64,000 nucleotides of DNA. Source: Nostocaceae cyanobacterium (GTDB lineage: Bacteria; Cyanobacteriota; Cyanobacteriia; Cyanobacteriales; Nostocaceae). The translations under genes were made by a program, and so were the position numbers. Location: contig JASJCY010000006.1 in assembly GCA_030065825.1 (NCBI GenBank), positions 1 through 64,000 on the forward strand, read 5' to 3'. Shown here piece after piece: positions 8,720-18,861 of this stretch. The notes under the pieces were generated by a model, which did not search any database, was not told where the DNA came from, and was given only the letters and a program-made list of their open reading frames with translations. The first letter of the stretch is position 1. The number at the start of each line of letters is the position of its first letter.

Positions 8720-9328
8720 TTAAAAATTTGTTGCTGTAGAGGTTATGGGGTCAAATTGAAAACGTTGGTTGTAGTTAGTTTCACCATATAAATTAAAGCT
8801 AACGGTAGGTTCATCACCCATGGCTTCCACATTATGAATTGCATCGGGAGTAAAACTAATAATGTCCCCTGGAGAGAGAATTAACTCTCCTACTTTTTCA
8901 ATACGTTCGCTCCCCTCTGGTTCTACTTTTCTCCAAACAGTATTTTTTTCCTGTCCACTGACAATAGCAACAATTCCCCAAGTTCCATGGTTATGAATTG
9001 GTGAAACTTGTCCTGGTAACCAAACCACTGTTTGCACCGTTAGGGGAAAATCCGGTTCGTCATAAAGGGTAAGTACTGACCAGCCTGTTTCTGAATCTGG
9101 CTCTAAATATTCATAATGTAACCATTCTGAGCTATTGAGCAAGCGACGCACCAGGGGACGAATTTTCTGGAGTCGCACAGAGTCATCGCTGACACTGTGG
9201 AGAACATCTTCCAAATCTGTCAAAAACCGAAAAAGCCGGTAGGGATTTGCTGATAATTCTGACTCTGTAGCGATTTCGTAGCCTTTATAGCTTGCATCGT
9301 CCGTTAGCAACCAATCTTGACTCGTCAT
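8720..9328 (-). CDS. Cupin-fold metal-dependent protein (cysteine dioxygenase-like)
   Basis: The 202-residue protein has the double-stranded beta-helix signature: cupin motif 1 in PGQVSPIHNHGTWGIVAIVSG and a second metal ligand region in DIISFTPDAIHNVEA. It resembles the predicted cysteine dioxygenase-like / COG5553-type enzymes, with a helical N-terminus (about 25-75). The substrate is not known. It sits between the small lipoprotein and the divergent sigma factor gene. Confidence 0.82.
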   Translation of the reverse strand: MTSQDWLLTDDASYKGYEIATESELSANPYRLFRFLTDLEDVLHSVSDDSVRLQKIRPLVRRLLNSSEWLHYEYLEPDSETGWSVLTLYDEPDFPLTVQTVVWLPGQVSPIHNHGTWGIVAIVSGQEKNTVWRKVEPEGSERIEKVGELILSPGDIISFTPDAIHNVEAMGDEPTVSFNLYGETNYNQRFQFDPITSTATNF

Positions 9329-9496
9329 GACAGAATCTCACTTTTTGCTGATTAACTCTAGAAATACGAATTGAGTAAATCCATTTTGAATTCAGCTTCG
9401 TATTACTAACGAGTGCAAATTGATTGAAAATTATTTATGAGCCTAATTTTTGTATTCCATACTTTCGGTCATATGTCAAGTACTCAGTCCTAAACA

Positions 9497-10051
9497 ATGC
9501 TATCCAACCAGACGGATACAGAGGTATTTCAAGCCTTGCATTCAGGAAATTTGTTAGCCTTGGGCATTCTTTATGATCGCTATGGCGGTATAGTTTACCG
9601 TTTGGCACTGCGAATGTTAGGGAATACCCAAGAAGCGGAAGACCTGACTCAAGAAGTATTTGTTGCTCTGTGGCGGGGTGGTGCTTATAATCCAAAACGG
9701 GGTTCTATGGTGGTGTTTCTCACAACTATGACCAGATCCAGAGCAATTGACCGCCACCGTCAGATGCGATCGCAACGCCAACTGTTGGAAAAATGGAGGC
9801 GCAATATTTCCCCAGAAAATCGGAGTACCCTGATGGATAAGGTTTCTTTGCAAGAAGTCTCTGTGCGCGTCCGCTTGGCGCTTTCAGAACTGCCTACGAA
9901 TCAGCGACAGGTGCTAGAAAAAGCTTACTATGATGGTTTAAGTCAGTCCGAAATTTCTCAGGATTTAGATATGCCCTTAGGGACAGTGAAAACCTACAAA
10001 CGCAAGGGTCTGTTAAGACTCAGACAAATCTTGAAAGACTTGGTGGAATAG
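9497..10051 (+). CDS. ECF-type RNA polymerase sigma factor
   Basis: The 184-residue protein has sigma region 2 (NTQEAEDLTQEVFVALWRGG) and region 4 (TNQRQVLEKAYYDGLSQSEISQDLDMPLGTVKTYKRKGL). There is no region 1 or 3. It directs RNA polymerase to a stress-type regulon, presumably held by the membrane anti-sigma factor encoded 2 bp downstream. The ATG at 9497 starts at a normal position relative to region 2. The trigger is unknown. Confidence 0.94.
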   Translation: MLSNQTDTEVFQALHSGNLLALGILYDRYGGIVYRLALRMLGNTQEAEDLTQEVFVALWRGGAYNPKRGSMVVFLTTMTRSRAIDRHRQMRSQRQLLEKWRRNISPENRSTLMDKVSLQEVSVRVRLALSELPTNQRQVLEKAYYDGLSQSEISQDLDMPLGTVKTYKRKGLLRLRQILKDLVE

Positions 10052-10053
10052 CC

Positions 10054-10818
10054 ATGGTAGATTCTTCGGACTTCCAAAAAAGACAAGAACTTTTAGCAAG
10101 CTATGTTCTCGGTGACCTGACTCCGGAGGAAGTAGCACAGGTAAACGAGTTATTGGCACAACAACCAGAGTTAGCCCAGGAAGTACAACGCCTACAGGAG
10201 ACTTTAGCACTATTGCCCTTTGCCTTACCAGAAAATGAGCCACCAGAGGCTTTGGGTTCACAGATATTACAAGCAGCAACGGGTACATCCCCGGCTATTT
10301 CCACCATTAACACCGTCAACCGAGTCCCCAACAGACAAAAGCCTTGGTTGGGTGTTTTAGGGAGTGTAGCGGCTGTTTTTGTCGTCGTCTTGGGATTATA
10401 TAGCTATCGCTTACAACAAGAGGTAGTTACTGCAACAGAAGAACTATCACGTTACCATGAGGCGATCGCACTTTTGCGCCAACCGAATAACCGTTTGTTG
10501 ACACTTAAGGGTATAAACACTACTTCCAACGCTTCGGGTAGTTTCGTAATTGTACCTAAATCTGGGAAAGCGGTATTGTCTTTGCAAAATTTGAATCCGT
10601 TACCCCAGGGCAAAGTTTATCGTTTGTGGGCTGTAACAAGTGGTAAAAAAATTGACTGTGGGGATTTTCAGACGGACACCACAGGGAAGGTATTTGTGCA
10701 ACTTCCTGTAGATAATTCTATGGGGACTATTTCAGAGGCTTTTGTAACAATTGAACCATCCCAGCCTGTGGCGCAGCCTACGGGAGAAACAGTGATGAGG
10801 GGAACTGTGTCGTTGTAA
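10054..10818 (+). CDS. RskA-type membrane anti-sigma factor
   Basis: The 254-residue protein has a cytoplasmic helical N-terminus (ASYVLGDLTPEEVAQVNELL), one membrane helix (about 91-111, LGVLGSVAAVFVVVLGLY) and a C-terminal RskA domain (AVLSLQNLNPLPQGKVYRLWAV, ending MRGTVSL). It is separated by 2 bp from the sigma gene and so translationally linked to it. By family knowledge, it sequesters the sigma factor until the extracytoplasmic domain is cleaved. No zinc-binding HxxxCxxC motif is seen. Confidence 0.92.
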   Translation: MVDSSDFQKRQELLASYVLGDLTPEEVAQVNELLAQQPELAQEVQRLQETLALLPFALPENEPPEALGSQILQAATGTSPAISTINTVNRVPNRQKPWLGVLGSVAAVFVVVLGLYSYRLQQEVVTATEELSRYHEAIALLRQPNNRLLTLKGINTTSNASGSFVIVPKSGKAVLSLQNLNPLPQGKVYRLWAVTSGKKIDCGDFQTDTTGKVFVQLPVDNSMGTISEAFVTIEPSQPVAQPTGETVMRGTVSL

Positions 10819-10866
10819 TGTTGATAGTTGTAAACCTCGTGTAAGTCGAAAACTGGAGTTTTTCAA

Positions 10867-10970
10867 AAGGGAACAGGGAATAGGGAATAGGGAATAGGGA
10901 ATAGGGAATAGGGAATAGGGAATAGGGAATAGGGAATAGGGAATAGGGAATAGGGAACAGGCAACAGCAT
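10867..10970. repeat. Heptanucleotide tandem repeat (GGGAATA)n
   Basis: About a dozen copies of the GGGAATA heptamer with occasional GGGAACA variants lie in the 316-bp gap after the anti-sigma gene. The remainder (10971-11134) holds no gene that I can see and probably carries the promoter of the HEAT-STAND gene. Confidence 0.9.
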
Positions 10971-11134
10971 AAGATTTGGGAAAAAAACCCGGTCAAACAA
11001 AACTATGGGTTTCAAAATAGACGTGGTTTAATATTGATAACTGTAACAGTTGCAGCGATTTAAACAATGCCAGAAATATAATAGTGTTAGGTGAAATTTA
11101 CATCTGGTGGAAACTCAGTCCCCCAGAGAAATTT

Positions 11135-13687
11135 ATGGCTAAAGGCACTGGAAGAAAATTTATTAGGGTATTTACAGTTGGGTTGGTAACTGTTCTCTTA
11201 CCTCTGTTATTCAACAGTAATGGATGGGCACATAATTATATTACTCAGAAGCCTGTTACGTATATTGGGCAATTAACAAATAGTAATTCAGAAAACGGTC
11301 AAATAACCACCGAAAAAGTAAGCCAAAGGGTTCAGCAACTGAGGCAAAAATTGCGTAATGGAGATGTTGGAGAACGCCGTAATGCTGCCAGAAAATTAGG
11401 AGAAATGGGACCAGCAGCAAAAGATGCTGTTGACGATTTAAGTGATAGATTGCTGAATGATGGAGATAATGAGGTTCGTTGGCGTGCAGCAGAGGTTTTG
11501 GGAAAAATTGGTCCAGATGCAGGTGATGCTGTTGATGTTCTAATTAAAGTATTAAAGGAGAAAACTAGTTTTTACGAACTTCGCTATGAAGCTGCTAATG
11601 CCTTGTTTAAAATTGCTCCAAATGAACTTAAAACAATTAAAGCTCTAGTTTATGCATTGAAAGACATAGATTTAAATATTCATAGGTTATCTGCTGGTTT
11701 ACTTGGGACAATATTGCATGGAAAAATTAAGGATAAAAAATTCCTTAATCAGGCTATTGAATATATCAGGAAAGAAGCAGTAAATAGTAACAATGATTGG
11801 CAGGTAAGATTGGGCTGTGCTCAAGCCATAGGCAGCAGTAGTCAAGATGTTAAAACCTCTACTGAAGTTTTGACAAAATTATGGGAAGAAAACAATAAAG
11901 AAGTCCGTCAGAATATTATTTATTCTCTCAAAAATATTTCCTGGAATCTACGCGACAGAGCCAATACTATCAGTTCATTCAAACGCTTACAGAACACCAA
12001 AGAAGGTTTACAACAAGCTATAATTACTTTCCAGAAGTTTAATAAACAATCAGGAAGTTCAGATGAAGATATCGATAAACTTATAGATTATTTGAAAAAT
12101 ACAATCGATATTATCACTTTTTCTCAAAACAAATTTATAATTAATACTATATGCAACTGGATAGTAGAAAATAAAGTAGTATCAGCACCGATAATTTACG
12201 TTTTTTCACTATTATTGGTATCTTTTACCCTTCTTTGGTTTCGTCCCCTATGGCTTTTGAAAATTAATGATGCTTTATTACATGTAGACATTCCATTACC
12301 TTCTTGGTTAGGTAGCATTAAAATACCTCCTCGCTACGGACTTATCGTTGGTTTTTTCCACTACCACCCTAGAGTACTTGATGCTTGGGTTGCTTTCCAT
12401 ATTAAAACAGCTCGGGAAGAATTTGAGCAAAAACAAACAGTCAAAGCACGGAAAGTTCATATTTCTATTCCAGTTGTACTGAATGGCAAGAATATTGGAG
12501 ACCTTACTAATAAGGACTTGCAGCCAGACTTTGAGGAAAAGGTCATGTGTGTGCTAATTTGGGGAGAAGGAGGGGTAGGAAAAACGAGTTTGGCATGTCA
12601 ACTGGCTAAATGGGGAATGTCCGACAAGCCAGAACAACGCCTCTGCAAACACCGGATGTTACCCATTTTGCTAGAACAGGAACTAGATTTTCAGGTTCGA
12701 GAAGGTAAACAGGTGCTAATAGAAGCAATTCGGGGACAACTGCGAGACTTAATTAATTCAGCAGTACCAATTTCTGAACCATTACTTCAACAACTCCTCA
12801 GACAGCAACGCCTATTAGTAATTGTTGATCATTTTTCGGAAATGAGTGAAGAAACTCAAAAGAAAATTCGCCCGCAACTACCAGAATTCCCTATCAATGC
12901 TTTGATTGTCACATCACGAAGAAAAGAAAAGCTAGGGGGTGTTAACAAAACAACTCTCAAACCGATGCGTGTTGAAGGTAACCGTTTATCGTCTTTTATG
13001 GAGGCTTACCTAACCCAGCAAGGAAAGCGTGATCTATTTACCGATGAAGAGTTTTTCGAGGCTTGTAGGCAACTTTCTGTAATGGCTGGTAGAAGTAATA
13101 TAACGGTGCTGTTAGCTAAACTCTATGCCGATCAAATGATTGCGGCTAAAACTAATGCGTTTGAAGAACATATCCCCACCAATATCCCTGAGTTGATGCT
13201 TTATTACTTGAATCAACTAAATCAGAGTGTGACAGATAGAAAACTAGATAATCGTACTGTTCAACATGATGCCAAGATCATTGCTTGGGAATGCCTTAAG
13301 CAGACCTATCACCCAACCAGTGCAAAACGGGATACTATACTTACTGTTTTAGATGGAGATGAACCTAAAGTACACCTAAACTATCTGGAAAAATTTCTTC
13401 ATATTATCCAGACTGTTGGTGCAGCTGAAAATCAAATCCGCTTTACCCTCGACCCCCTAGCCGAGTATTTAGCTGGCTTATATCTAGTGGAACTTTACAA
13501 TGATAATCAAGAATCATGGGTTGCTTTCCTAGACCAGGTAGATAGTCAACCAAATTCCCCGGAATCTATCAGAGGCTTTCTGCTGGCTGTGCGTGAGTGC
13601 TACATTAACAACAACATCAACAAAAATAAGATAACTTCAAATTTTCTGGTAGATGAACTTAATAGAAGACTAGGATTAAGTCATTGA
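11135..13687 (+). CDS. Membrane HEAT-repeat / STAND-type P-loop NTPase
   Basis: The 850-residue protein starts with a probable signal or anchor segment (hydrophobic 9-30, ending in NGWA). HEAT-like repeats follow (about 70-280, with ERRNAARKLGEMGPAAKDAV and EVRWRAAEVLGKIGP). One membrane helix lies at about 349-371, then a C-terminal NTPase domain with Walker A IWGEGGVGKTS (about 475-485), a Walker B-like LLVIVDHFSEM and a sensor strand ALIVTSRR. The topology would place the HEAT array outside and the NTPase inside. The frame opens with a GTG at 11084, but the ATG at 11135 gives a cleaner signal sequence. Its last 12 bp overlap the 3' end of the convergent subtilase gene. Confidence 0.82.
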   Translation: MAKGTGRKFIRVFTVGLVTVLLPLLFNSNGWAHNYITQKPVTYIGQLTNSNSENGQITTEKVSQRVQQLRQKLRNGDVGERRNAARKLGEMGPAAKDAVDDLSDRLLNDGDNEVRWRAAEVLGKIGPDAGDAVDVLIKVLKEKTSFYELRYEAANALFKIAPNELKTIKALVYALKDIDLNIHRLSAGLLGTILHGKIKDKKFLNQAIEYIRKEAVNSNNDWQVRLGCAQAIGSSSQDVKTSTEVLTKLWEENNKEVRQNIIYSLKNISWNLRDRANTISSFKRLQNTKEGLQQAIITFQKFNKQSGSSDEDIDKLIDYLKNTIDIITFSQNKFIINTICNWIVENKVVSAPIIYVFSLLLVSFTLLWFRPLWLLKINDALLHVDIPLPSWLGSIKIPPRYGLIVGFFHYHPRVLDAWVAFHIKTAREEFEQKQTVKARKVHISIPVVLNGKNIGDLTNKDLQPDFEEKVMCVLIWGEGGVGKTSLACQLAKWGMSDKPEQRLCKHRMLPILLEQELDFQVREGKQVLIEAIRGQLRDLINSAVPISEPLLQQLLRQQRLLVIVDHFSEMSEETQKKIRPQLPEFPINALIVTSRRKEKLGGVNKTTLKPMRVEGNRLSSFMEAYLTQQGKRDLFTDEEFFEACRQLSVMAGRSNITVLLAKLYADQMIAAKTNAFEEHIPTNIPELMLYYLNQLNQSVTDRKLDNRTVQHDAKIIAWECLKQTYHPTSAKRDTILTVLDGDEPKVHLNYLEKFLHIIQTVGAAENQIRFTLDPLAEYLAGLYLVELYNDNQESWVAFLDQVDSQPNSPESIRGFLLAVRECYINNNINKNKITSNFLVDELNRRLGLSH

Positions 13688-15808
13688 ACCAGGTAATAAC
13701 CCTCTTTTTGTACATTCATCAGATGACACCACTGTTTTCCGACCTGTACTGTGATCAACGCAAACACATTGTCCATTACCATCCCATTTATATTCTCCAA
13801 ATAAAGCTGTAGAGGACGTTTTTGGCAATTCCATATCATTAGTTTTGGAATTAATCTCTCCTAATGCTTTGATGACACGAGATTTTAGTAGATCTATTTT
13901 TATTTCGTCATTTAATGGATTTTGTATCGATTCTGGTAAAAATGTATTGTCTAGTTGCTCCTCTGTAATATTATCAAGAATATCGTAAAGAGTTTGGATA
14001 GCTGATTTTTTGTAGTAACCTAGCTTTAAAAGACCTTCAGCTGCGGATATACGCAGTTCTAAATTGTCATCTTTTAGAGTTTTTTTGAGTGCATTTGCTG
14101 CTTTAGTTTTTGTAGAAAGCGGGACAAAGTTTGCTTCATTTGGAACGAACTCCAATTCTTGCATCTCCTGATTGTCTTTCTGTAACTCTTGAAGTTTTTC
14201 ATTGATTTGCCAAACAATATCTTCCAAGTTTAACTTCAGTATAGGATCCATAATTTTCACCTTTTTGATGTTTCTAGATAATTGCTGAGGCTTCTGTTTA
14301 GTCTGCTTTTCAGGTTTTATTTGATTTGCTTGATGCTGTACTGTCAATACAGCTTGATAAGCATCAGCCAAACCACTACCAGTAGCTAAATCAACACCAA
14401 AACCTGCCTCATGTCCGCCAGTCCTGGAACTAGAGAACCCCCTGCTGACATCACGGGCTGTCTGTTTCAAAATCTCTTGTGCCTGAGTGGGTGATAAATT
14501 GGGATTTGCCTGTTTCATCAAAGCGCAAATACCAGCCAGCTGCGGTGCGGCTGCGGAAGTACCACTAAATACTGCCCAACCATCATCTGGATCGGTTTCA
14601 TCAATATCCGGATACTTAGTCCCTTCAAGTGCTAATTCTCGATCAATCGGGCTTCCCGGTGGTACGGGTAACATAATATAAGCACCACGGGGTCTCTTAC
14701 CAACTAAACCGCAGACATCTGGAACAAATCGTCTTGAATAAATGTGACTGCTAAAGCCACTAGCGTAATCACTCGCTTCTAATATGCCATTATCAGACAT
14801 GTAAACACCACCAGCAGCAATCACATCAGGATGCTGTGCTGGAAAACCCCAATGTCCATTTCCCGCTGCAAAGATGACAATAATCCCTTGATTGACTGCT
14901 TCAGCAACAGTAGCTGCTAGGGCTTGATCATAAGCAGAAAGGGCTTTATATTCCTGGTCGGAACCCCAACTACAGGAGATAATATCGGGCTGGAGGGAAA
15001 TAGCTTTTTTGAGTGCAGCAATGGAATTCACATTCTTCGATTTACCATTATTGACTATCACGTCAGCTTTGACCATTGTGAATTCTACATCAGGTGCAAC
15101 CGCAAACAGATTTGCTGATTCCCCCGTACCATGTCCATGTTGATCGCGATCGCGGTTAACTGTCCCTGGTCCAAGAACCACCTTAGCGTTATAGCCATGT
15201 TGACTAAAGAAGGGATGACGATACCACCCTGTATCAACCATCACAACTTTTACCCCACGTCCCCTAAAACCTTCACGATGTGCCCTCTGAGCGTTAAGTA
15301 TTTTTGCTACGTCTGACGGTACGTCTAAATACCAATATTCTTGATGCTTATTGGGGGGAGTAACTTGGGGTATGCTTAGGTCAAAATAGTAGGCAGGTTC
15401 ATTAATTGCTACTCCTTCTAGTACATCAGCCAAAGGGCTATGGGAAGCATCAATAAATCCCACAATATCTGTGTCAATAGTATCAAGAAAAGTTGCTGTG
15501 GTTTGATGCCCACCTTCTTTAATTACAGAACGGTTTTCTGCCTTAATTTTTGTCTGGAAAACTCGCTGATAAACCTCAGGAGAACCAGCAATACTAATTG
15601 TAATTTGACCTTGTTCTAAAACTTCAAAACCTTCAGCACGTAACCCTTCAGCAGCTAAATTGATTAATCGAGGTTCTGAATGAAACTGAGTGACATTTTC
15701 TTTGGTAATAGGCTCTAAGGTTCTAAATAGGGAAACTCCACCCACAGACCTCACTGAAGCTTCGGCATAGATTCTACCTGGTAACCCTGGCTGTACTGTG
15801 CTAACCAT
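13676..15808 (-). CDS. Subtilisin-like (S8) serine protease with helical C-terminal extension
   Basis: The 710-residue protein has an N-terminal activation-like region (about 1-140) and an S8 catalytic domain with Asp192 (VMVDTG), His226 (HGHGT), Asn317 (AAGNG) and Ser418 (SGTSAAAP), a complete triad. After a polar linker there is a helical, HEAT-like part (about 560-670, with LELRISAAEGLLKLGYYKKS). A short C-terminal Cys-containing tail (CVCVDHSTG) follows. There is no obvious signal peptide, so it is probably cytoplasmic. It overlaps the convergent HEAT-STAND gene by 12 bp. S8 proteases are often effectors in STAND-type conflict systems. Confidence 0.88.
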   Translation of the reverse strand: MVSTVQPGLPGRIYAEASVRSVGGVSLFRTLEPITKENVTQFHSEPRLINLAAEGLRAEGFEVLEQGQITISIAGSPEVYQRVFQTKIKAENRSVIKEGGHQTTATFLDTIDTDIVGFIDASHSPLADVLEGVAINEPAYYFDLSIPQVTPPNKHQEYWYLDVPSDVAKILNAQRAHREGFRGRGVKVVMVDTGWYRHPFFSQHGYNAKVVLGPGTVNRDRDQHGHGTGESANLFAVAPDVEFTMVKADVIVNNGKSKNVNSIAALKKAISLQPDIISCSWGSDQEYKALSAYDQALAATVAEAVNQGIIVIFAAGNGHWGFPAQHPDVIAAGGVYMSDNGILEASDYASGFSSHIYSRRFVPDVCGLVGKRPRGAYIMLPVPPGSPIDRELALEGTKYPDIDETDPDDGWAVFSGTSAAAPQLAGICALMKQANPNLSPTQAQEILKQTARDVSRGFSSSRTGGHEAGFGVDLATGSGLADAYQAVLTVQHQANQIKPEKQTKQKPQQLSRNIKKVKIMDPILKLNLEDIVWQINEKLQELQKDNQEMQELEFVPNEANFVPLSTKTKAANALKKTLKDDNLELRISAAEGLLKLGYYKKSAIQTLYDILDNITEEQLDNTFLPESIQNPLNDEIKIDLLKSRVIKALGEINSKTNDMELPKTSSTALFGEYKWDGNGQCVCVDHSTGRKTVVSSDECTKRGLLPGSMT

Positions 15809-16173
15809 ATAACTACACGTACCATACTACCCAACTGTTTAGGCATACTCTTTATCAGTAAAAACAAATATGCCTATTTTGCTTTTAAGTATTACCTATT
15901 ACTAATTATCCCTTAGAAAAAGTAGTATATTTGGTTATGTTTACAAAACATGATATTCAATAACTGTAGATTAACTGGCATGGAGCATCCCAATTTTTAT
16001 GCAATACCCTAGAAGGGTATCGCTACACAGACAAAGACTGCCTGCGCAGTCTATTCTTACGGGAAGCCGTTTTGCCTCTACAAGAATCCTAGCCTGGGTC
16101 GCTGCTAACACGTCTATGTTTGTAGTAGATATAGGAAAGGTCGGTAAAATTATTATATACCGCAAATCAGATT
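15809..16173. other. Gene-free stretch between subtilase and amine oxidase genes
   Basis: This is a divergent intergenic region. It includes short interspersed sequences around 16005-16100 (GAAGGGTATCGCTACAC, ACTGCCTGCGCAGTCT palindrome, TTACGGGAAGCCG) that resemble repeats elsewhere in the window. I see no ORF with a ribosome binding site. Promoters for both flanking genes must lie here. Confidence 0.6.
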
Positions 16174-17454
16174 ATGGTTTTAGCTACCGACGAGGATATA
16201 GGAACAGTTATTGTTATCGGTGCGGGAGTTGCAGGATTAGCCGCAGCACGGAAACTGGTACAACTAGGCTGGAAAGTAACTGTACTAGAAGGACGCGATC
16301 GCATTGGGGGACGAGTTTGTACGCAAGGGTATAAAGGTGTTGCTATTGACTTAGGAGCTAGTTGGATTCACGGTATTGAGGGCAATCCCTTAACGGAAAT
16401 TTCAGCACAATTAGGATTGAAGCATCAACCAACGTCTTTGGAAGGTTCCTGCTTTTTTGATGTTAATGGCAAAGGGTTAAATGCCCAAGCATCTCGCAGT
16501 CTGATCAAACGGTATCAATCTCTATTATCTGAATCTTCTCAAACTCCGGTTGATGCAGATCAATCTGTAGAGTCAGCGGTTCCCTGGTTATCTGTTTCAC
16601 AACCCATCTGTGAGTCAGAACAGCGATATTTAACCTGGATTAAGGCTGCATTTGCTAGCTATATGGGTGCAGATGTATTTCACCATTCTTGGGCTTATTT
16701 GAACGATGATAAGCCTTTCGGTGGTGCTAATCATTTGCTTGTTGATGGTTACGCACCTATTGTAAAATTCCTAGCACAAGGACTAAATATTCAACTAGGT
16801 CAAGTAGTTAAGCAAGTTATTTATAATCGAGAACATGTAGTAGTAAAAACGGAGACTGCTCAATTTGTGGCTGACCGGGTAATAGTTACACTACCTTTGG
16901 GAGTTTTGCAATCGGGACAAGTTAGCTTTGAACCTCCTTTACCCGCAAGTAAGCAACAAGCTGTACAACGCTTAGGGATGGGATTGCTGAATAAAATTAT
17001 TTTGTGCTTTCCCCGCTGCTTTTGGCAACCAGAGATTGATTTTATTGGCTATGTTTCTGATAATTCTGGTGACTCTCCCTTACTGTTAAATCTACTACCT
17101 CACGTTGGTAATCCCGTGTTAGTTGCATTTTTGGGAGGAGAAACAGCTAGAAAGAGTGAGAAACTCCAGGATAGACAACTAGTAAAACAAGTCATGTCTA
17201 GTTTGCAGCGGATGTATGGCAAGGAGATTCCCCAACCTACTACAACCATAGTAACTCGTTGGGGGAGCGATCGCTTTGCCTGTGGTTCCTATTCTTTTAT
17301 TCCTGTAGGTGCTAGTGGTGAAGATTATGACATCTTGGCTACCCCTGTGGAAAAACGGTTATTCTTTGCTGGAGAAGCAACCAACCGGGAACATCCAGGA
17401 ACTGTACATGGTGCTTTACTCAGTGGGATTCGTGCTGCTTGTCAGTTAACTTAG
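16174..17454 (+). CDS. FAD-dependent amine oxidase
   Basis: The 426-residue flavoprotein has the Rossmann dinucleotide motif [17 protein letters not shown] (about 12-28) followed by [12 protein letters not shown], the hallmark of flavin-containing amine oxidases. The C-terminus has [22 protein letters not shown], the second FAD-contact motif. [16 protein letters not shown] matches the LSD1/polyamine oxidase-like group. The substrate, possibly a polyamine or amine, is not determined. It lies alone between repeats and is not obviously part of the neighbouring conflict genes. Confidence 0.9.
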   Translation: MVLATDEDIGTVIVIGAGVAGLAAARKLVQLGWKVTVLEGRDRIGGRVCTQGYKGVAIDLGASWIHGIEGNPLTEISAQLGLKHQPTSLEGSCFFDVNGKGLNAQASRSLIKRYQSLLSESSQTPVDADQSVESAVPWLSVSQPICESEQRYLTWIKAAFASYMGADVFHHSWAYLNDDKPFGGANHLLVDGYAPIVKFLAQGLNIQLGQVVKQVIYNREHVVVKTETAQFVADRVIVTLPLGVLQSGQVSFEPPLPASKQQAVQRLGMGLLNKIILCFPRCFWQPEIDFIGYVSDNSGDSPLLLNLLPHVGNPVLVAFLGGETARKSEKLQDRQLVKQVMSSLQRMYGKEIPQPTTTIVTRWGSDRFACGSYSFIPVGASGEDYDILATPVEKRLFFAGEATNREHPGTVHGALLSGIRAACQLT

Positions 17455-17462
17455 ATCCTTTA

Positions 17463-17638
17463 TATCTGGTACCACTCTCAGAAACCAGGTTTATGAACCT
17501 AAAATTAGGGTTTTAACGGGTAATTATTGCCAATACTCTCAGAAACCGGGTTTATGAACCCAAAATTAGGGTTTTAACGGGTAATTATTCCCAATAAACC
17601 CGGTTTCTACATGCTTGTTGCAACTGGTGCAAGATGTC
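17463..17638 (+). mobile_element. Degenerate MITE-like copy with internal duplication
   Basis: A segment of about 62 bp (ACTCTCAGAAACC...GGGTAATTATT) is repeated directly at 17474-17534 and 17535-17595. It is followed by AAACCCGGTTTC and the end GGTGCAAGATGTC. The end and the AAACCGGGTTT core match the elements at 5827-5989 and 28461-28579. It occupies most of the gap before the pentapeptide gene. Confidence 0.55.
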
Positions 17639-17733
17639 AGCGGACTTCTCCAAGAAGTCGGGGATCTGAACACTTGATAAAGTATACTAGTGTGGTAACA
17701 TTGCCCTCTTAGTAGCAAGCTTGCTGAGTAATT

Positions 17734-18261
17734 ATGAATCCCTGCTTACGGAAAGTTAAAACCAGATTTGCGTCTGTTCTCTGTTGCTTGTTGCTGTTGG
17801 TGGTAACTGCTTGCTTGTTGATAGTAAATGTTTCCCCAGCGATCGCCCAAGAGAATAAAGTAAACTATACCCTCAGTGACTTAAGATTCCGGGATTTTTC
17901 CCATAAAAATTTAGAAGGAACCTCCCTAGCAGGTGCAGAGATGCAAGGAGCAAATTTTGAGGGTGCAAATCTCCAGAGAACCATAATCACCAAAGGTTCT
18001 TTCCTGCAAGCAAACTTAAAGGGGGCAGATTTAACAGGAACATTCGCTGATCGGGTTACCTTTAATCAAGCTGATTTAACCAACGCCATTTTTACCGATG
18101 CAATTCTCAGTGGTAGTGGTTTTGTGGATGCGGATATTACAGGGGCAGATTTTTCTGAGGCAATCATTGATACTTATCAGATAAGACTGTTGTGCGATCG
18201 CGCTGATGGGGTAAATCCGGTTACAGGTATCTCTACTCGTGAAAGCTTGGGATGTCGTTGA
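17734..18261 (+). CDS. Exported pentapeptide-repeat protein
   Basis: This 175-residue protein has a long hydrophobic N-terminus ending in AIA before QE (likely a signal peptide). About eight to ten A(D/N)LxX pentapeptides follow ([22 protein letters not shown], then [30 protein letters not shown]). It ends with a Cys-containing tail ([16 protein letters not shown]...SLGC) seen in lumenal cyanobacterial pentapeptide proteins. The role is unknown. It is probably lumenal or periplasmic. Confidence 0.88.
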   Translation: MNPCLRKVKTRFASVLCCLLLLVVTACLLIVNVSPAIAQENKVNYTLSDLRFRDFSHKNLEGTSLAGAEMQGANFEGANLQRTIITKGSFLQANLKGADLTGTFADRVTFNQADLTNAIFTDAILSGSGFVDADITGADFSEAIIDTYQIRLLCDRADGVNPVTGISTRESLGCR

Positions 18262-18561
18262 TAAATTAGACTTCTTGCAGAAGTGGGGAACAGGGAGTGG
18301 GGAATAGGGAATAAGAATTGACGCAAACAGCATCATCAAAATAATTAGTGTTAATTGCGTTTGAATAGTTTTTCCCCTCTCCCATTGGGAGAGGGGTTAG
18401 GGGTGAGGGGTTGCGGGTGAGGGTAAACCGTAAAGATGTTTCTAGTAATTACGCACTTTACAAATTAATCATCGTATGCATTTCTAAAAATAGGTGATTT
18501 CAGGTTTGGATCTATCATGACGTTTGATAGTCAATATTGCGACATTGTAGGGGTTTAGCAT

Positions 18562-18695
18562 TCTCACCCACCTTGAAATCAATTTCAAGGAACCAATAAA
18601 CGAAGTCTACTGAAGTAGACTCAAGAAAACCTAGGTTATTTAGTCATCTTAAGATGACTGAGTTTGTGAGCAAGGAAATTAATTTCCTTGCGGGG
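18562..18695. repeat. Four-palindrome repeat, copy A
   Basis: Four consecutive dyads occur: CCTTGAAAT/ATTTCAAGG (18571-18590), AGTCTAC/GTAGACT (18604-18621), AGTCATCTT/AAGATGACT (18642-18659, perfect) and CAAGGAAATT/AATTTCCTTG (18671-18690, perfect), ending in CGGGGT. The same order recurs in copies B and C. No ORF is present. Confidence 0.85.
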
Positions 18696-18701
18696 TTAAG
18701 G

Positions 18702-18805
18702 CTAATAAACCAAGTTTAGTGAAGTAGACTCAAGAAAATCTAAGTTATTTAGTCATTTTAAGATGACTTAGTTTGTAAGTAAGGAAATTAATTTACTTGC
18801 GGGGT
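18702..18805. repeat. Four-palindrome repeat, copy B (first dyad missing)
   Basis: This copy starts at the AATAAAC segment and lacks the CCTTGAAAT dyad. The second dyad has a decayed left arm. The AGTCAT dyad (18751-18768) and the final dyad each carry single substitutions. It ends at GCGGGGT. Confidence 0.8.
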
Positions 18806-18861
18806 CATTGATTTATTTGCTGACGAATTTCAGTAGTATTCATAGTTTTTGATATTATCTT

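Noticed and set aside
11084..11134. GTG start of the HEAT-STAND gene
   Set aside because: The ATG at 11135 gives a clean signal-like N-terminus. The added 17 residues have no support.
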